A DNA stretch of 64,000 nucleotides, from contig NZ_FORC01000002.1 of NCBI RefSeq assembly GCF_900113905.1, positions 1,040,772 to 1,104,771 of the forward strand, read 5' to 3'. Made by a program: the position numbers and the translations under genes. The notes under the pieces are model-generated. The model saw only the letters and a program-made list of their open reading frames with translations. It did no database searches and was not told where the DNA came from. This document shows positions 44,652-53,125 of this stretch, in pieces; the first letter of the stretch is position 1; each line of letters begins with the position of its first letter. This stretch comes from Phytopseudomonas argentinensis (GTDB lineage: Bacteria; Pseudomonadota; Gammaproteobacteria; Pseudomonadales; Pseudomonadaceae).

Positions 44652-45191
44652 ATGAAAACTGAATTTATCGCCAGCCTGTTTATTGCCACCCTCGCCAGCG
44701 CCGCATTCGCGATGCCCCAGGGCCCGGTCGAGGCCACCATTTCGCCCGCCATCAGCGCCCAGAAAGTAGCGGAAGACGGTTATAAACGTACCGGCGGCAA
44801 GATCGCTGAGAATGGCTTCGAGCGTGTTGGTGGCAAGCTGGTCGCCGAAGACGGCTACAAGCGCACCGGCGGTAAGATTGCCGAAAGCGGTTATCAGCAC
44901 GTAGGCGGCAAACTGGTCGCCGAAGACGGCTACAAGCGCACCGGTGGCAAGATTGCTGAAAGCGGTTACCAGCACGTAGGCGGCAAACTGGTTGCCGAAG
45001 ACGGCTACAAGCGCACCGGTGGCAAGATTGCTGAAAGCGGTTACCAGCACGTAGGCGGCAAACTGGTTGCTGAAGATGGCTACAAGCGCACTGGCGGCAA
45101 GATTGCCGAAAGCGGTTATCAGCACGTGGGTGGCAAGCTGGTTGCCGAAGATGGCTACAGCCGCACCGGTGGCAAGGCCGAAATGTCCTGA
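44652..45191 (+). CDS. Secreted protein of 25-residue tandem repeats
   Basis: A 179-residue protein: Sec signal 1-20 ('SAAFA'), short linker to 38, then five full 25-residue repeats starting at V39, V64, V89, V114 and V139, and a partial sixth (164-179). Each repeat is two related halves, 'AEDGYKRTGGKI' and 'AESGYQHVGGKLV'. Repeat 1 has a divergent second half ('AENGFERVGGKL'). Repeats 3 and 4 (44916-44990 and 44991-45065) differ at one base of 75, so copying is recent. RBS AAGGAG precedes the ATG. Cys-free, basic, glycine-rich; no known domain. It recalls other pseudomonad secreted repeat proteins by layout only. Confidence 0.88.
   Translation: MKTEFIASLFIATLASAAFAMPQGPVEATISPAISAQKVAEDGYKRTGGKIAENGFERVGGKLVAEDGYKRTGGKIAESGYQHVGGKLVAEDGYKRTGGKIAESGYQHVGGKLVAEDGYKRTGGKIAESGYQHVGGKLVAEDGYKRTGGKIAESGYQHVGGKLVAEDGYSRTGGKAEMS
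44766..45188 (+). repeat. 75-bp tandem repeat array inside the coding sequence
   Basis: Units at 44766-44840, 44841-44915, 44916-44990, 44991-45065, 45066-45140, and a partial unit 45141-45188. Third-position differences between units show old and recent duplications mixed; copy number is likely to vary between strains. Confidence 0.95.
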
Positions 45192-45208
45192 TTGGTCAGC
45201 TCTGACAC

Positions 45209-45238
45209 AAAGCCCGGCATCGTCCGGGCTTTATTTTG
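45209..45238 (+). terminator. Rho-independent terminator of the repeat-protein gene
   Basis: AAAGCCCGG (45209-45217), loop CATCGT, CCGGGCTTT (45224-45232), then ATTTTG. Ends the transcript 18 bases after the stop codon. Confidence 0.88.
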
Positions 45239-45251
45239 TCTGCAATTCGGC

Positions 45252-45719
45252 TCAGTACTTGGCGCCGGTGCGGGTGTTGTTGCCTTTGGCCAGGCGGTCG
45301 TAGAGCACCACGTTGACCGTGGCCGCCAGGTTCATGCAGCCATCGGTGGGGATATAGACCACTTCCTCGCACCAGTCGCGGACGCTCTTGTCGAGCGAGC
45401 CGTCTTCGGGGCCGAAGATGTAGAAGGCACGATCCGGGTGGGTATAGGTGGGCAGGGGGCGTGCGCCATCGACCAGTTCCACGGCGACCGGCGTGCAGCC
45501 CAGGGGGATGACCTTCTGCAGGTCATCGATGCCGATCAGCGGAATGTCCAGGTGCACACGCTTGGTGTCGGTAACGAAGTCACGGGCACGTTCGTAGCGC
45601 TTGCCGGTATAGAACACCGAGGCCACGCCATAGCAGCCGGCAGCGCGCATCACCGCGCCAACGTTTTCCGGTGACTTGGGGTTGTAGAGACCGATGCAGC
45701 TGTATCGTTTGTTGCCCAC
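45252..45719 (-). CDS. TrmH/SpoU-family RNA methyltransferase
   Basis: A 155-residue SPOUT-fold 2'-O-methyltransferase. Motif 1 'NPKSPENVGAVMRAAGCYG' (13-31), motif 2 'IFGPEDGSL' near 100-108, motif 3 'MNLAATVNVVLYDRL' near 128-142; the SAM-binding trefoil knot is complete. Short length resembles TrmL or related tRNA methylases, but the RNA target cannot be assigned. Convergent with the repeat-protein gene. Confidence 0.88.
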   Translation of the reverse strand: MGNKRYSCIGLYNPKSPENVGAVMRAAGCYGVASVFYTGKRYERARDFVTDTKRVHLDIPLIGIDDLQKVIPLGCTPVAVELVDGARPLPTYTHPDRAFYIFGPEDGSLDKSVRDWCEEVVYIPTDGCMNLAATVNVVLYDRLAKGNNTRTGAKY

Positions 45720-45776
45720 GGGCCAGGCCTCGAGAAAGGGGCCGGCATTATACGGCTTGTAGATAGCGCGTGCTGC

Positions 45777-46145
45777 TCAGGACTTTTTCTGCAGCAGCTC
45801 GGCCAGGTTAGCGAAGGCCTTGTGAGTGGTTTTCGACCCCGTTTGGCTGGCGGTGGAGCCTTCGCTGAAATACTGCTGGTCGGTGTAACGGGAATGCTCG
45901 TTGTCGTGACAGAACAGGCACAGCAGTTCCCAGTTGGAGCCGTCCTGGGGGTTGTTGTCGTGGTTGTGGTCGCGATGGTGTACCGTCAGCTCGCTCAGTC
46001 GCTTGCCGGAAAATTCCCGGGCGCAGCGGCCACAGACGTGCGGGTACATGCGCAGGGCCTTGTCCCTATACCCTTCTTCACGGCTGCGCTGGGCGTCGGC
46101 GAGGATGCGGTCGAGTTTGGAGGTCGGCGTGGATGGGCTGCTCAT
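45777..46145 (-). CDS. yajD: HNH-domain protein of the YajD type
   Basis: A 122-residue small HNH nuclease-like protein: 'CGRCAREF' zinc pair near 38-45, 'VHHRDHNHDNNP' near 54-65, 'NWELLCLFCHDNEHSRY' near 71-87. ATG at 46145 follows AAGGAA. YajD family proteins have no proven substrate. Same strand as the methyltransferase, 57 bases upstream of it. Confidence 0.9.
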   Translation of the reverse strand: MSSPSTPTSKLDRILADAQRSREEGYRDKALRMYPHVCGRCAREFSGKRLSELTVHHRDHNHDNNPQDGSNWELLCLFCHDNEHSRYTDQQYFSEGSTASQTGSKTTHKAFANLAELLQKKS

Positions 46146-46265
46146 GATCGTTCCTTGCTGGCGTATGGGAGCAGTATATAGGCAGGGCCGTGGAATCAGT
46201 CTGCACTTTCCGTCGGCGGGCATTGCCCAATGCAGCATGTCCCACTGCCTTATGGAGTACAGACC

Positions 46266-46526
46266 ATGCGCACACCCTTACTGGTACTGATCAGCCTGCT
46301 TTCAATGGGTGGCATCGCCCAGGCCCAACAGCAATCAGCCCCGCCCGAGCCTGCCGGGGCGATACAGACGCCCGAGGTGCCCGACCCGTCCAAGGTCGAC
46401 CCCGATACCCCGCCGGTGGTCCGTGACGGGCGCGACAATGATGAATCCACCAAAGCTGCCCAGGATGCTTCCGAGCGTCAGCAGGAGCAGGCGCCTGATC
46501 AACAGGGCGAGCAGATTCCTGACTGA
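46266..46526 (+). CDS. Small exported Pro/Gln/Asp-rich protein
   Basis: An 86-residue protein with a Sec signal ('MRTPLLVLISLLSMGGIAQA', cleaved near residue 20) and an 'APPEPAGAIQ...DP' Pro- and acid-rich mature part, probably disordered. The ATG at 46266 is chosen because it starts the signal peptide. Function unknown; convergent with ptrB. Confidence 0.7.
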   Translation: MRTPLLVLISLLSMGGIAQAQQQSAPPEPAGAIQTPEVPDPSKVDPDTPPVVRDGRDNDESTKAAQDASERQQEQAPDQQGEQIPD

Positions 46527-46555
46527 CGCCACCGGCCGCCGGCTCAGGCGGCCCG

Positions 46556-48595
46556 CTATCGGCCTGCCGCGCGCAGGCCGAGCACCTTGAAGACGAAGGC
46601 ATATTCCAGTGCCACGTCGCGGATGGCCTGGTAACGACCGCTCATGCCGCCATGACCGGCTTCCAGGTCGGTCTTGAGCAGCAGCAGGTTGTCGTCAGTC
46701 TTCAGCTCACGCAAGCGCGCCACCCACTTGGCGGCTTCCCAGTACTGCACGCGGCTGTCGTTGTAACCGGCCACGGCAAGAATCGCCGGATAGGCCTGTG
46801 CGCGTACGTTTTCGTAAGGCGCATAGGCCTTGATGCGCGCGCGCACCTCGGGTTGATTCGGATCGCCCCATTCGTCGTACTCGGTGACGGTCAGCGGCAG
46901 CTCCGGGTTGAGCATGGTATTGAGCACATCAACGAAGGGCACCTCGGCGATGGCGGCGGCAAACAGCTCAGGCCGCTGGTTGAGTGTCGCGCCGATCAAC
47001 AGGCCGCCGGCGCTCCCACCGCTGATGACAAGTCGCGACGGGCTGGTAAATCCCTGGGCGATCAGGTGCTCGGCGCAGGCGATGAAGTCGTCGAAACTGT
47101 TCTGTTTATGGGCCAGCTTGCCCGCGCGGTACCAGGCTTCGCCCAGCTCGCCGCCACCACGCACATGGGCGATGGCAAACACCACGCCGCGATCCAACAG
47201 GCTCAAGCGCGCATGGGAGAACCACGGATCGAGGCTCTCGCCATAGGCCCCGTAACCGTATAGATACAGGGGCGCCGACTCACCGAGCGCATCGCGACGC
47301 GCCACCAGGCTGATCGGTATTTGCGTGCCGTCCGGGGCGTTGGCCCACAAGCGCTGGCTGACACAGGCGTCGGCATCGAACTCACCGAGCACCGGCGTTT
47401 CCTTGAGGATCTGCTGGCTGCCATCAGCCAGGTTCAGCTCGCGAATCTGTGCCGGACGGTTGAGCGCCTCGTAGCGCAGGCGTATCACCGGGCTGGCGAA
47501 CTCCAGGCTGTCCTGCACGTACAGGCTGTAGGCCGCATCGGGCAGGCTGACCCGGTAGCCGGCCATACCCTGCGGGCGTACGTCGATGACCGGCAGGCCG
47601 CCCTCGCGCAGGCTGAGCACCAGCGCCGACTCTGCCAGGCTGACACCTTCGAGCATGACCTGCTCGTTGTGGGCCACCAGTTCCTGCCAGTGGGGCCGTG
47701 TTGGTTGCTCGGGCGTAGCGCTGTACAGGGCGAAATTGATGCCGCTCTGGTTGCTGCGAATCAGCCAGGCCCACTGGCCGTCCAGCGTGCCGTGATCGGC
47801 GTAATACTCGTGGCCTTCCTCGCGCGTGGCCAGGCACTGGAAGAGCTGCTCGGGCGTGTCGGCGTCCAGTACCCAGGCTTCCGTGGTGGTCTTGCTGCCC
47901 AGCAGCAGTACCAGCTGACGCTCCGAGCTGCTGCGGTAGCAGCTTAGAAAGAAACGCTCGTCGGCCTCATGGAAGACCTGGGTGCTGCGTGTGTCACCCA
48001 GGCGGAAACGATGCAGTGTGGCCGGGCGGTGGGTGCTGTCCAACTCACCGTAGAACAGGGTCTGGCTGTCATTGGCCCAGGTCATGCTGCCATCGCAGTT
48101 GTCGAACGGCAGCTCGCTGATGGTGCCGCTGGCCAGTTCCTTGACGAACAGCTGATAGATTTCCTCGCCGCTGGTGTCCAGGCTGTAGGCCAGGCGCTGC
48201 TGGTCCGGGCTGATGCTGAACGCACCCAGGGACAGGAAACCGCCGGCGGCAATCTCGTTGGGGTCGAGCAGCAGGTGCTCGGAGTTCTCATCGAGCCTCA
48301 GGCTGCCATCGGACGGGCGAGGGCAGCGATAGTGGCGTGGGTACTCGTCGCCAGCGGTGGTGCGCTGGTAGTAGAGGTAGTCGCCCCAGGGCGTGGGCAG
48401 CGACAGGTCGGTTTCGCGGATGCGCGCCTTGATTTCCTGGAACAGCTGCTCGCGCAGCGGCAGGTCGTCCAGCCTGCTTTCCAGGTAGGCGTTCTCGGCA
48501 CGCAGGTGTTCCAGCACCTCGTCGCTGTCGCGGGCCTCGAGCCAGTGGTAAGGGTCGGCGCCAGGGGCCTTGCGGGCGATAGGGGCAGTGGTCAT
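46556..48595 (-). CDS. ptrB: Oligopeptidase B
   Basis: Serine protease cleaving after Lys/Arg in short peptides. 679 residues: N-terminal seven-bladed beta-propeller (about 70-400) and C-terminal alpha/beta-hydrolase with nucleophile Ser near 527 ('ISGGSAGGLLIGA') and catalytic His in 'LEAGHGGMSGRY'. Start 48595 ('MTTAPIARKAPGADPYH', GGAG upstream) fits the family; 48625 is an alternative in-frame ATG with a nearby AGGAGG. Cytoplasmic. Divergent from the membrane-protein gene at 48785. Confidence 0.94.
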   Translation of the reverse strand: MTTAPIARKAPGADPYHWLEARDSDEVLEHLRAENAYLESRLDDLPLREQLFQEIKARIRETDLSLPTPWGDYLYYQRTTAGDEYPRHYRCPRPSDGSLRLDENSEHLLLDPNEIAAGGFLSLGAFSISPDQQRLAYSLDTSGEEIYQLFVKELASGTISELPFDNCDGSMTWANDSQTLFYGELDSTHRPATLHRFRLGDTRSTQVFHEADERFFLSCYRSSSERQLVLLLGSKTTTEAWVLDADTPEQLFQCLATREEGHEYYADHGTLDGQWAWLIRSNQSGINFALYSATPEQPTRPHWQELVAHNEQVMLEGVSLAESALVLSLREGGLPVIDVRPQGMAGYRVSLPDAAYSLYVQDSLEFASPVIRLRYEALNRPAQIRELNLADGSQQILKETPVLGEFDADACVSQRLWANAPDGTQIPISLVARRDALGESAPLYLYGYGAYGESLDPWFSHARLSLLDRGVVFAIAHVRGGGELGEAWYRAGKLAHKQNSFDDFIACAEHLIAQGFTSPSRLVISGGSAGGLLIGATLNQRPELFAAAIAEVPFVDVLNTMLNPELPLTVTEYDEWGDPNQPEVRARIKAYAPYENVRAQAYPAILAVAGYNDSRVQYWEAAKWVARLRELKTDDNLLLLKTDLEAGHGGMSGRYQAIRDVALEYAFVFKVLGLRAAGR

Positions 48596-48784
48596 AAGGG
48601 TCTCCAGGGCGCGGAGCGACGTCATGGGCCTCCTCTGAAAACTGATGCGTCTGCGTTTTAAGAGGTGCCCTTAAGGCGCCGAACCGGTTAAAAGCCGTTA
48701 TCATAAGCGCCTTTGTCGCCTGGCAAGCGCGCAAATGCGCATTCGCCCGTTCGAGCCCCGTAAAGCAAGGGAACCATCGCCCTC

Positions 48785-49255
48785 ATGATCGAAAACGACT
48801 ATCTCCTCGCCTGGGGCGCCTATGCGATTGCCGCACTAGGGTGCCTGCTGGTGTGGTTCCGGATTACCAGCTGGATGTGGCGCTACCTGCGCGAGCCGCT
48901 GCGGGTGCTGGTGGCGATCCTGTTGTTCTGCCCGACCATCGTCGACCCGGCCAAGGAGCTGTTTGCGCCGGCCGTGGCTATCGTCGCCCTCGACCTGCTG
49001 TTCAAGGTGGGCAGCAATGCCTGGCGCGCGGTAGCTGATCTGGCCATGTACGGCATGATCGCCTTCGCCTTTTACCTGGTGTTCGTGGCCATTCGCTGGC
49101 CGTTCCTGAGCCGGGCGAGGGCGCGCAAGGCGGCGCGTGAAGAGCAGCAGGGCGACAGCGACCTGACCCTGCGCGAGCGCCTGGAGCAGGAGCAGGAGCC
49201 GACCTACTCCCCGCCACGCAGCAGCCGCAGCACTCGCGTCGAGCCGCGTCTGTAA
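48785..49255 (+). CDS. Conserved inner-membrane protein, four predicted helices
   Basis: A 156-residue protein with hydrophobic stretches at about 6-24, 38-55, 58-78 and 85-108, then a charged C-terminal tail rich in Arg, Glu and Ser ('SRSTRVEPRL'). I do not recognise a named family. It is 24 bases from the amidotransferase gene on the same strand, so the three genes 48785-50624 may form an operon. Confidence 0.75.
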   Translation: MIENDYLLAWGAYAIAALGCLLVWFRITSWMWRYLREPLRVLVAILLFCPTIVDPAKELFAPAVAIVALDLLFKVGSNAWRAVADLAMYGMIAFAFYLVFVAIRWPFLSRARARKAAREEQQGDSDLTLRERLEQEQEPTYSPPRSSRSTRVEPRL

Positions 49256-49279
49256 GCACTGTCAATCGAGAGCCCGATC

Positions 49280-50056
49280 ATGTGTGAACTGCTGGGCATG
49301 AGCGCCAACGTCCCCACCGATATCGTCTTCAGCTTTACCGGGCTGATGCAGCGGGGTGGGCGCACCGGGCCACATCGTGATGGCTGGGGCATCGGTTTCT
49401 ACGAAGGGCGTGGCCTGCGTCTGTTTCAGGACCCGCGGGCGAGCAGCGAGTCGGAGGTGGCGCAACTGGTGCAACGCTATCCGATCAAGAGCGAAGTGGT
49501 GATCGGCCATATCCGCCAGGCCAACGTCGGGCGCGTCTGTCTGGCCAATACCCATCCTTTCGTGCGTGAGCTATGGGGGCGCAACTGGTGCTTCGCCCAT
49601 AACGGCCAGTTGGCCGATTTTCGCCCGGCGCTGAGCTTCTACCGCGCCATTGGCGACACCGACAGCGAGTCGGCCTTTTGCGACCTGCTCAACCGCATTC
49701 GTACTGCCTTCCCTGAAGCGGTGCCGATCGAGGTGCTGTTGCCTGAACTTGTCGCCGCCTGCGCGGCCTATCGACAGCATGGCGTGTTCAACTGCCTGCT
49801 CAGTGACGGCGACTGGCTGTTCAGCTTCTGCTCCACCAAGCTGGCGCACATCACCCGGCGCGCACCCTTCGGGCCTGCGCACCTGCGTGACGCCGACATG
49901 AGCGTGGATTTCCACGCCGAGACCACGCCCGATGACGTGGTCTCGGTATTGGCGACCGAGCCGCTGACCGACAATGAAGCCTGGTCGGTTTACCAGCCGG
50001 GCGAATGGCGCCTGTGGCGCGCCGGCGAATGCGTCGCCCAGGGGCTGAGCAACTGA
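49280..50056 (+). CDS. Class II glutamine amidotransferase (YafJ-like)
   Basis: A 258-residue Ntn-type glutaminase domain: N-terminal nucleophile Cys2 ('MCELLGMSANVPTD'), 'HRDGWGIGFYEG' near 34-45, 'GHIRQAN' near 76-82, 'NTHPFVRELWG' and 'FAHNGQLADF'. No synthetase domain is fused, as in YafJ. The acceptor substrate is unknown. Confidence 0.9.
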   Translation: MCELLGMSANVPTDIVFSFTGLMQRGGRTGPHRDGWGIGFYEGRGLRLFQDPRASSESEVAQLVQRYPIKSEVVIGHIRQANVGRVCLANTHPFVRELWGRNWCFAHNGQLADFRPALSFYRAIGDTDSESAFCDLLNRIRTAFPEAVPIEVLLPELVAACAAYRQHGVFNCLLSDGDWLFSFCSTKLAHITRRAPFGPAHLRDADMSVDFHAETTPDDVVSVLATEPLTDNEAWSVYQPGEWRLWRAGECVAQGLSN

Positions 50057-50090
50057 CTGATGTCCCGCCTGGCGGGGCCGCGAGGAAAGG

Positions 50091-50624
50091 ATGGTAAGAA
50101 GTTATCTGCGCCTGGCGTTGTTCGCCCTTGGTTTGCTGCTGGGCGTTCAGGTGCCGGGTTTCATCGACGACTACGCCAATCGCGTCGAAGCCCATCGTCT
50201 GGAATCCGAGCAGAGCCTGAGCGGTTTTCGTGATACCGCCCGGCGCTTCTTCGATGGCGATATGCAGCGCCTGGTCGGCCATTATCGCAACAGCAGCGAC
50301 CCGGTGATGCAGAGCGATGCGCGCAGCGTCGGCCTGCTGGTCGAACGCTCTGCGCTGCTGGAGCAGGAGTCCTTGGCCATGCAGGGGCCCTGGTATCGTC
50401 AGGTCTGGCACCTGGCAACCGCTGCCGATGCGCAGTTGCTGGCGGAAACCCGGGCTGCCTATCGCTATCAGGTGCTGCTGGCGCCGGAGGCGATCGCCTG
50501 GGGTATCGTCTGCGCGCTGTTCCTCGCCTGGGTGGTGGAAAGCATCCTGCTGTTGCTGGCCCTGCCATTTCGCCGCCGTGAACGACGCACCGTGCCAGAG
50601 CGACAAACGCCGCGCATGCGCTGA
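50091..50624 (+). CDS. DUF2937 family membrane protein
   Basis: A 177-residue protein with a hydrophobic N-terminal segment (about 5-22), a polar periplasmic helical middle (about 25-125) and a C-terminal membrane helix (about 130-160) ended by 'RRRERRTVPERQ'. This is the DUF2937 pattern. Good RBS (GAGGAAAGG). Function unknown. Confidence 0.82.
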   Translation: MVRSYLRLALFALGLLLGVQVPGFIDDYANRVEAHRLESEQSLSGFRDTARRFFDGDMQRLVGHYRNSSDPVMQSDARSVGLLVERSALLEQESLAMQGPWYRQVWHLATAADAQLLAETRAAYRYQVLLAPEAIAWGIVCALFLAWVVESILLLLALPFRRRERRTVPERQTPRMR

Positions 50625-50639
50625 AGCGCTTGACTCGTA

Positions 50640-50808
50640 GGGTGGGTTAGCGACGCTGTGCCCTGGAAGGTCAGGGCGCTCCTTTTTCGGCGCGTCGCGT
50701 AACCCAAGCGGAATTCGGCATTGCATAATTCGCGTAGCCTGGGTCGAGCGAAGCGATACCCAGGGCCGTTCCCGGGTGTCGCTTCGCTCGACCGGGCTAC
50801 AGGCGTGC
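50640..50808. repeat. REP-like repeats downstream of the DUF2937 gene
   Basis: Two palindromic blocks. The first, about 50640-50715, pairs GGGTGGGTTAGCG with the CGCGTAACCC half. The second, about 50733-50808, contains 'GTAGCCTGGGTCGAGCGAAG' and its near complement 'CTTCGCTCGACCGGGCTAC', the same core as at 5945-5978. Typical dispersed intergenic repeats that may also act as terminators. Confidence 0.65.
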
Positions 50809-50810
50809 GC

Positions 50811-51989
50811 TTACTTGGCCAGAAAACGCATCCCGTCTTCCAGCCCCTGCAGGGTCAGCGGGAACATCTGCTCGTTGATCAGCTCGCGGATGATGCGCGT
50901 CGAGCTGGTGTAGTCCCAGGCCTCACGCGGGTAGGGGTTGATCCAGATGAGCTTCTTGTAGGTTTCCATGAACCGCTGCAGCCACACGTAGCCCGCTTCT
51001 TCGTTCCAGTGCTCGACGCTGCCGCCCGGCTGGGTGATCTCGTAGGGCGCCATGGCCGCATCGCCGATGAATACCACCTGGTAGTCGGCGCCGTACTTGT
51101 GCAGCAGGTCGTGGGTGGACATGCGTTCGGCATTGCGCCGCAGGTTGTTCTTCCACACGGATTCGTACACGCAGTTATGGAAGTAGAAATACTCCATGTG
51201 CTTGAACTCGGTGCGGCAGGCCGAGAACAGTTCTTCGCAGACCTTGACGTGGGCGTCCATGGAGCCGCCTATATCGAATAGCAGGAGCAGCTCGACGGTG
51301 TTGCGGCGCTCCGGGCGCATCTGGATGTTCAGCAGGCCGCCGTCGCGGGCGGTATGGTCGATGGTGCCATCCAGGTCCAGCTCATCCTGGGCCCCCTGGC
51401 GGGCGAACTTGCGCAGGCGGCGCAGGGCGACCTTGATATTGCGCGTGCCGATCTCCACCGAGTCGTCGAGGTTCCTGTACTCGCGCTGATCCCACACCTT
51501 GACCGCCTTGCCCTGGCGCTTGCCGGCATCACCAACGCGGATGCCCTCCGGGTTGTAGCCGCCGGAGCCGAAGGGGCTGGTGCCGCCGGTGCCAATCCAC
51601 TTGTTGCCGCCGGCGTGGCGTTCCTTCTGTTCTTCCAGGCGTTTCTTGAATTCCTCGATCAGCTTGTCGAGGCCGCCTAATGACTGGATCTGCGCGCGTT
51701 CCTCGTCGCTCAGCGAGCGTTCGAACTCCTTGCGCAGCCACTCTTCGGGAATCAGTGCTTCGAGGTGCTGGTCGAGGTTTTGCAAACCGTCGAAGTAGGC
51801 GGAAAATGCTCGGTCGAACTTGTCGAAATGGCGCTCATCCTTGACCAGAATGGCGCGCGCCAGGTAGTAGAATTCGTCCATGTCGGCGAACACCACCTTG
51901 TGCTCGAGCGCACCGATCAGGTCGAGCAGTTCACGCAGGGACACCGGCACCTTGGCCGCGCGCATTTCGTTGAATAGATTAAGCAGCAT
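50811..51989 (-). CDS. VWA/CoxE-like protein
   Basis: A 392-residue protein with a VWA domain near the C-terminus; the MIDAS opening is 'LLLFDIGGSMDAHV' (D239-x-G-x-S), with later Thr/Asp positions in 'FIGDAAMAP'. The N-terminal half is helical and has a Gly-rich linker 'GGTSPFGSGGYNPEG'. Such proteins pair with MoxR ATPases to remodel metal-enzyme or other complexes. The MoxR gene lies upstream on the same strand (52178-53023), with a palindromic repeat in the 188-base gap. Confidence 0.9.
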   Translation of the reverse strand: MLLNLFNEMRAAKVPVSLRELLDLIGALEHKVVFADMDEFYYLARAILVKDERHFDKFDRAFSAYFDGLQNLDQHLEALIPEEWLRKEFERSLSDEERAQIQSLGGLDKLIEEFKKRLEEQKERHAGGNKWIGTGGTSPFGSGGYNPEGIRVGDAGKRQGKAVKVWDQREYRNLDDSVEIGTRNIKVALRRLRKFARQGAQDELDLDGTIDHTARDGGLLNIQMRPERRNTVELLLLFDIGGSMDAHVKVCEELFSACRTEFKHMEYFYFHNCVYESVWKNNLRRNAERMSTHDLLHKYGADYQVVFIGDAAMAPYEITQPGGSVEHWNEEAGYVWLQRFMETYKKLIWINPYPREAWDYTSSTRIIRELINEQMFPLTLQGLEDGMRFLAK

Positions 51990-52007
51990 GGCTGCACCCC
52001 CATGTCA

Positions 52008-52142
52008 GTTCTGGCCGGGCTGCTGCGCGTCGGCCATGCCGCGTTGAAAGCGAGCTGCCCATGCTCACGTACTGCAGTACGCTGCGCTGTTCAGCTCGCT
52101 TTCGCCTTGCCTGGCTCTAGCTCGCGAGCCCTGTATCGAGCA
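52008..52142. repeat. Nested palindromic repeat between moxR and the VWA gene
   Basis: GAAAGCGAGCTG (52046-52057) and CAGCTCGCTTTC (52092-52103) are a perfect 12-bp inverted repeat around a perfect palindrome GTACTGCAGTAC (52069-52080). Flanking sequence includes 'TAGCTCGCGAG' (52119-52129), also present at the right end of the element at 1615-1854. A dispersed intergenic element inserted inside an operon. Confidence 0.6.
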
Positions 52143-52177
52143 GGTTGCACGCCAATCGAAGCGCAGCAGCCCGGTTT

Positions 52178-53023
52178 TTACCGAGAAGTGCGGCGTGCCA
52201 TGAAGGCCAGGCGCTCGAGCAACTGCACATCCTGCTCATTCTTCACCAGGGCCCCGGCCAGCGGCGGAATGGCCTTGGTCGGGTCGCGCTCGCGCAGCAC
52301 CGCTTCGCCGATATTGTCGGCCATCAGCAGCTTGAGCCAGTCGACCAGTTCACTGGTCGAGGGCTTCTTCTTCAGGCCCGGTACCTTGCGCACGTCGAAG
52401 AACACGTCCAGCGCTTCGGCCACCAGGCTGTTGCTGATGCCGGGGTAGTGCACGTCGACGATCTTCTGCAGGGTCTGGCGGTCGGGGAAGGCGATGTAGT
52501 GGAAGAAGCAGCGGCGCAGAAAGGCGTCCGGCAGCTCCTTTTCGTTGTTCGAGGTGATGATGATGATCGGCCGGTGCTTGGCCTTGATGGTCTCGTCGGT
52601 CTCGTAAACGTAGAACTCCATCTTGTCGAGTTCCTGCAACAGGTCGTTGGGAAACTCGATATCGGCCTTGTCGATCTCGTCGATCAGCAGCACCACGCGC
52701 TCGTCGGCCTCGAAGGCCTCCCAGAGCTTGCCCCTCTTGATGTAGTTGCGAACCTCGTGAACCTTGTCGGAACTGAGCTGCGAGTCGCGCAGGCGGCTGA
52801 CCGCATCGTACTCGTACAGACCCTGGTGGGCCTTGGTGGTCGACTTGATGTGCCAGGTGATCAGTCGAGTGCCGAAGGATTCGGCCAGCTGCTCGGCGAG
52901 CAGGGTCTTGCCGGTGCCGGGCTCGCCCTTGACCAGCAGCGGGCGCTGCAGGGTGATGGCGGCATTGACCGCGAGCTTGAGGTCATCGGTGGCGACATAG
53001 TGCTCGGTGCCTTCGAACTTCAT
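52178..53023 (-). CDS. MoxR-family AAA+ ATPase
   Basis: A 281-residue ATPase: Walker A 'GEPGTGKT' (33-40), Walker B 'LLIDEIDKAD' (112-121), 'TSNNEKELPDAFLRRCFFHY' carrying sensor 1 and the Arg-finger region. MoxR proteins act with VWA partners such as the downstream gene. Start at 53023 follows GAGGAT. Client unknown. Confidence 0.94.
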   Translation of the reverse strand: MKFEGTEHYVATDDLKLAVNAAITLQRPLLVKGEPGTGKTLLAEQLAESFGTRLITWHIKSTTKAHQGLYEYDAVSRLRDSQLSSDKVHEVRNYIKRGKLWEAFEADERVVLLIDEIDKADIEFPNDLLQELDKMEFYVYETDETIKAKHRPIIIITSNNEKELPDAFLRRCFFHYIAFPDRQTLQKIVDVHYPGISNSLVAEALDVFFDVRKVPGLKKKPSTSELVDWLKLLMADNIGEAVLRERDPTKAIPPLAGALVKNEQDVQLLERLAFMARRTSR

Positions 53024-53125
53024 CGGGGATCCTCACGCGGCAGGCGAATGTGAAAGCGCCGACTATAGCGCGCCGGGCGCATGAGTGTGAACGCGCCTGG
53101 GGTATTCAGTCATTGAATGGACGCT

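Noticed and set aside
44416..44655. 79-codon frame overlapping the repeat-protein start (ATGA)
   Set aside because: TTG start without RBS in AT-rich sequence, no signal or domain; overlap alone is not enough.
44766..45188. Regular 75-bp repeats considered as a CRISPR array
   Set aside because: Repeats are contiguous without spacers, remain in frame, and encode an exported protein.
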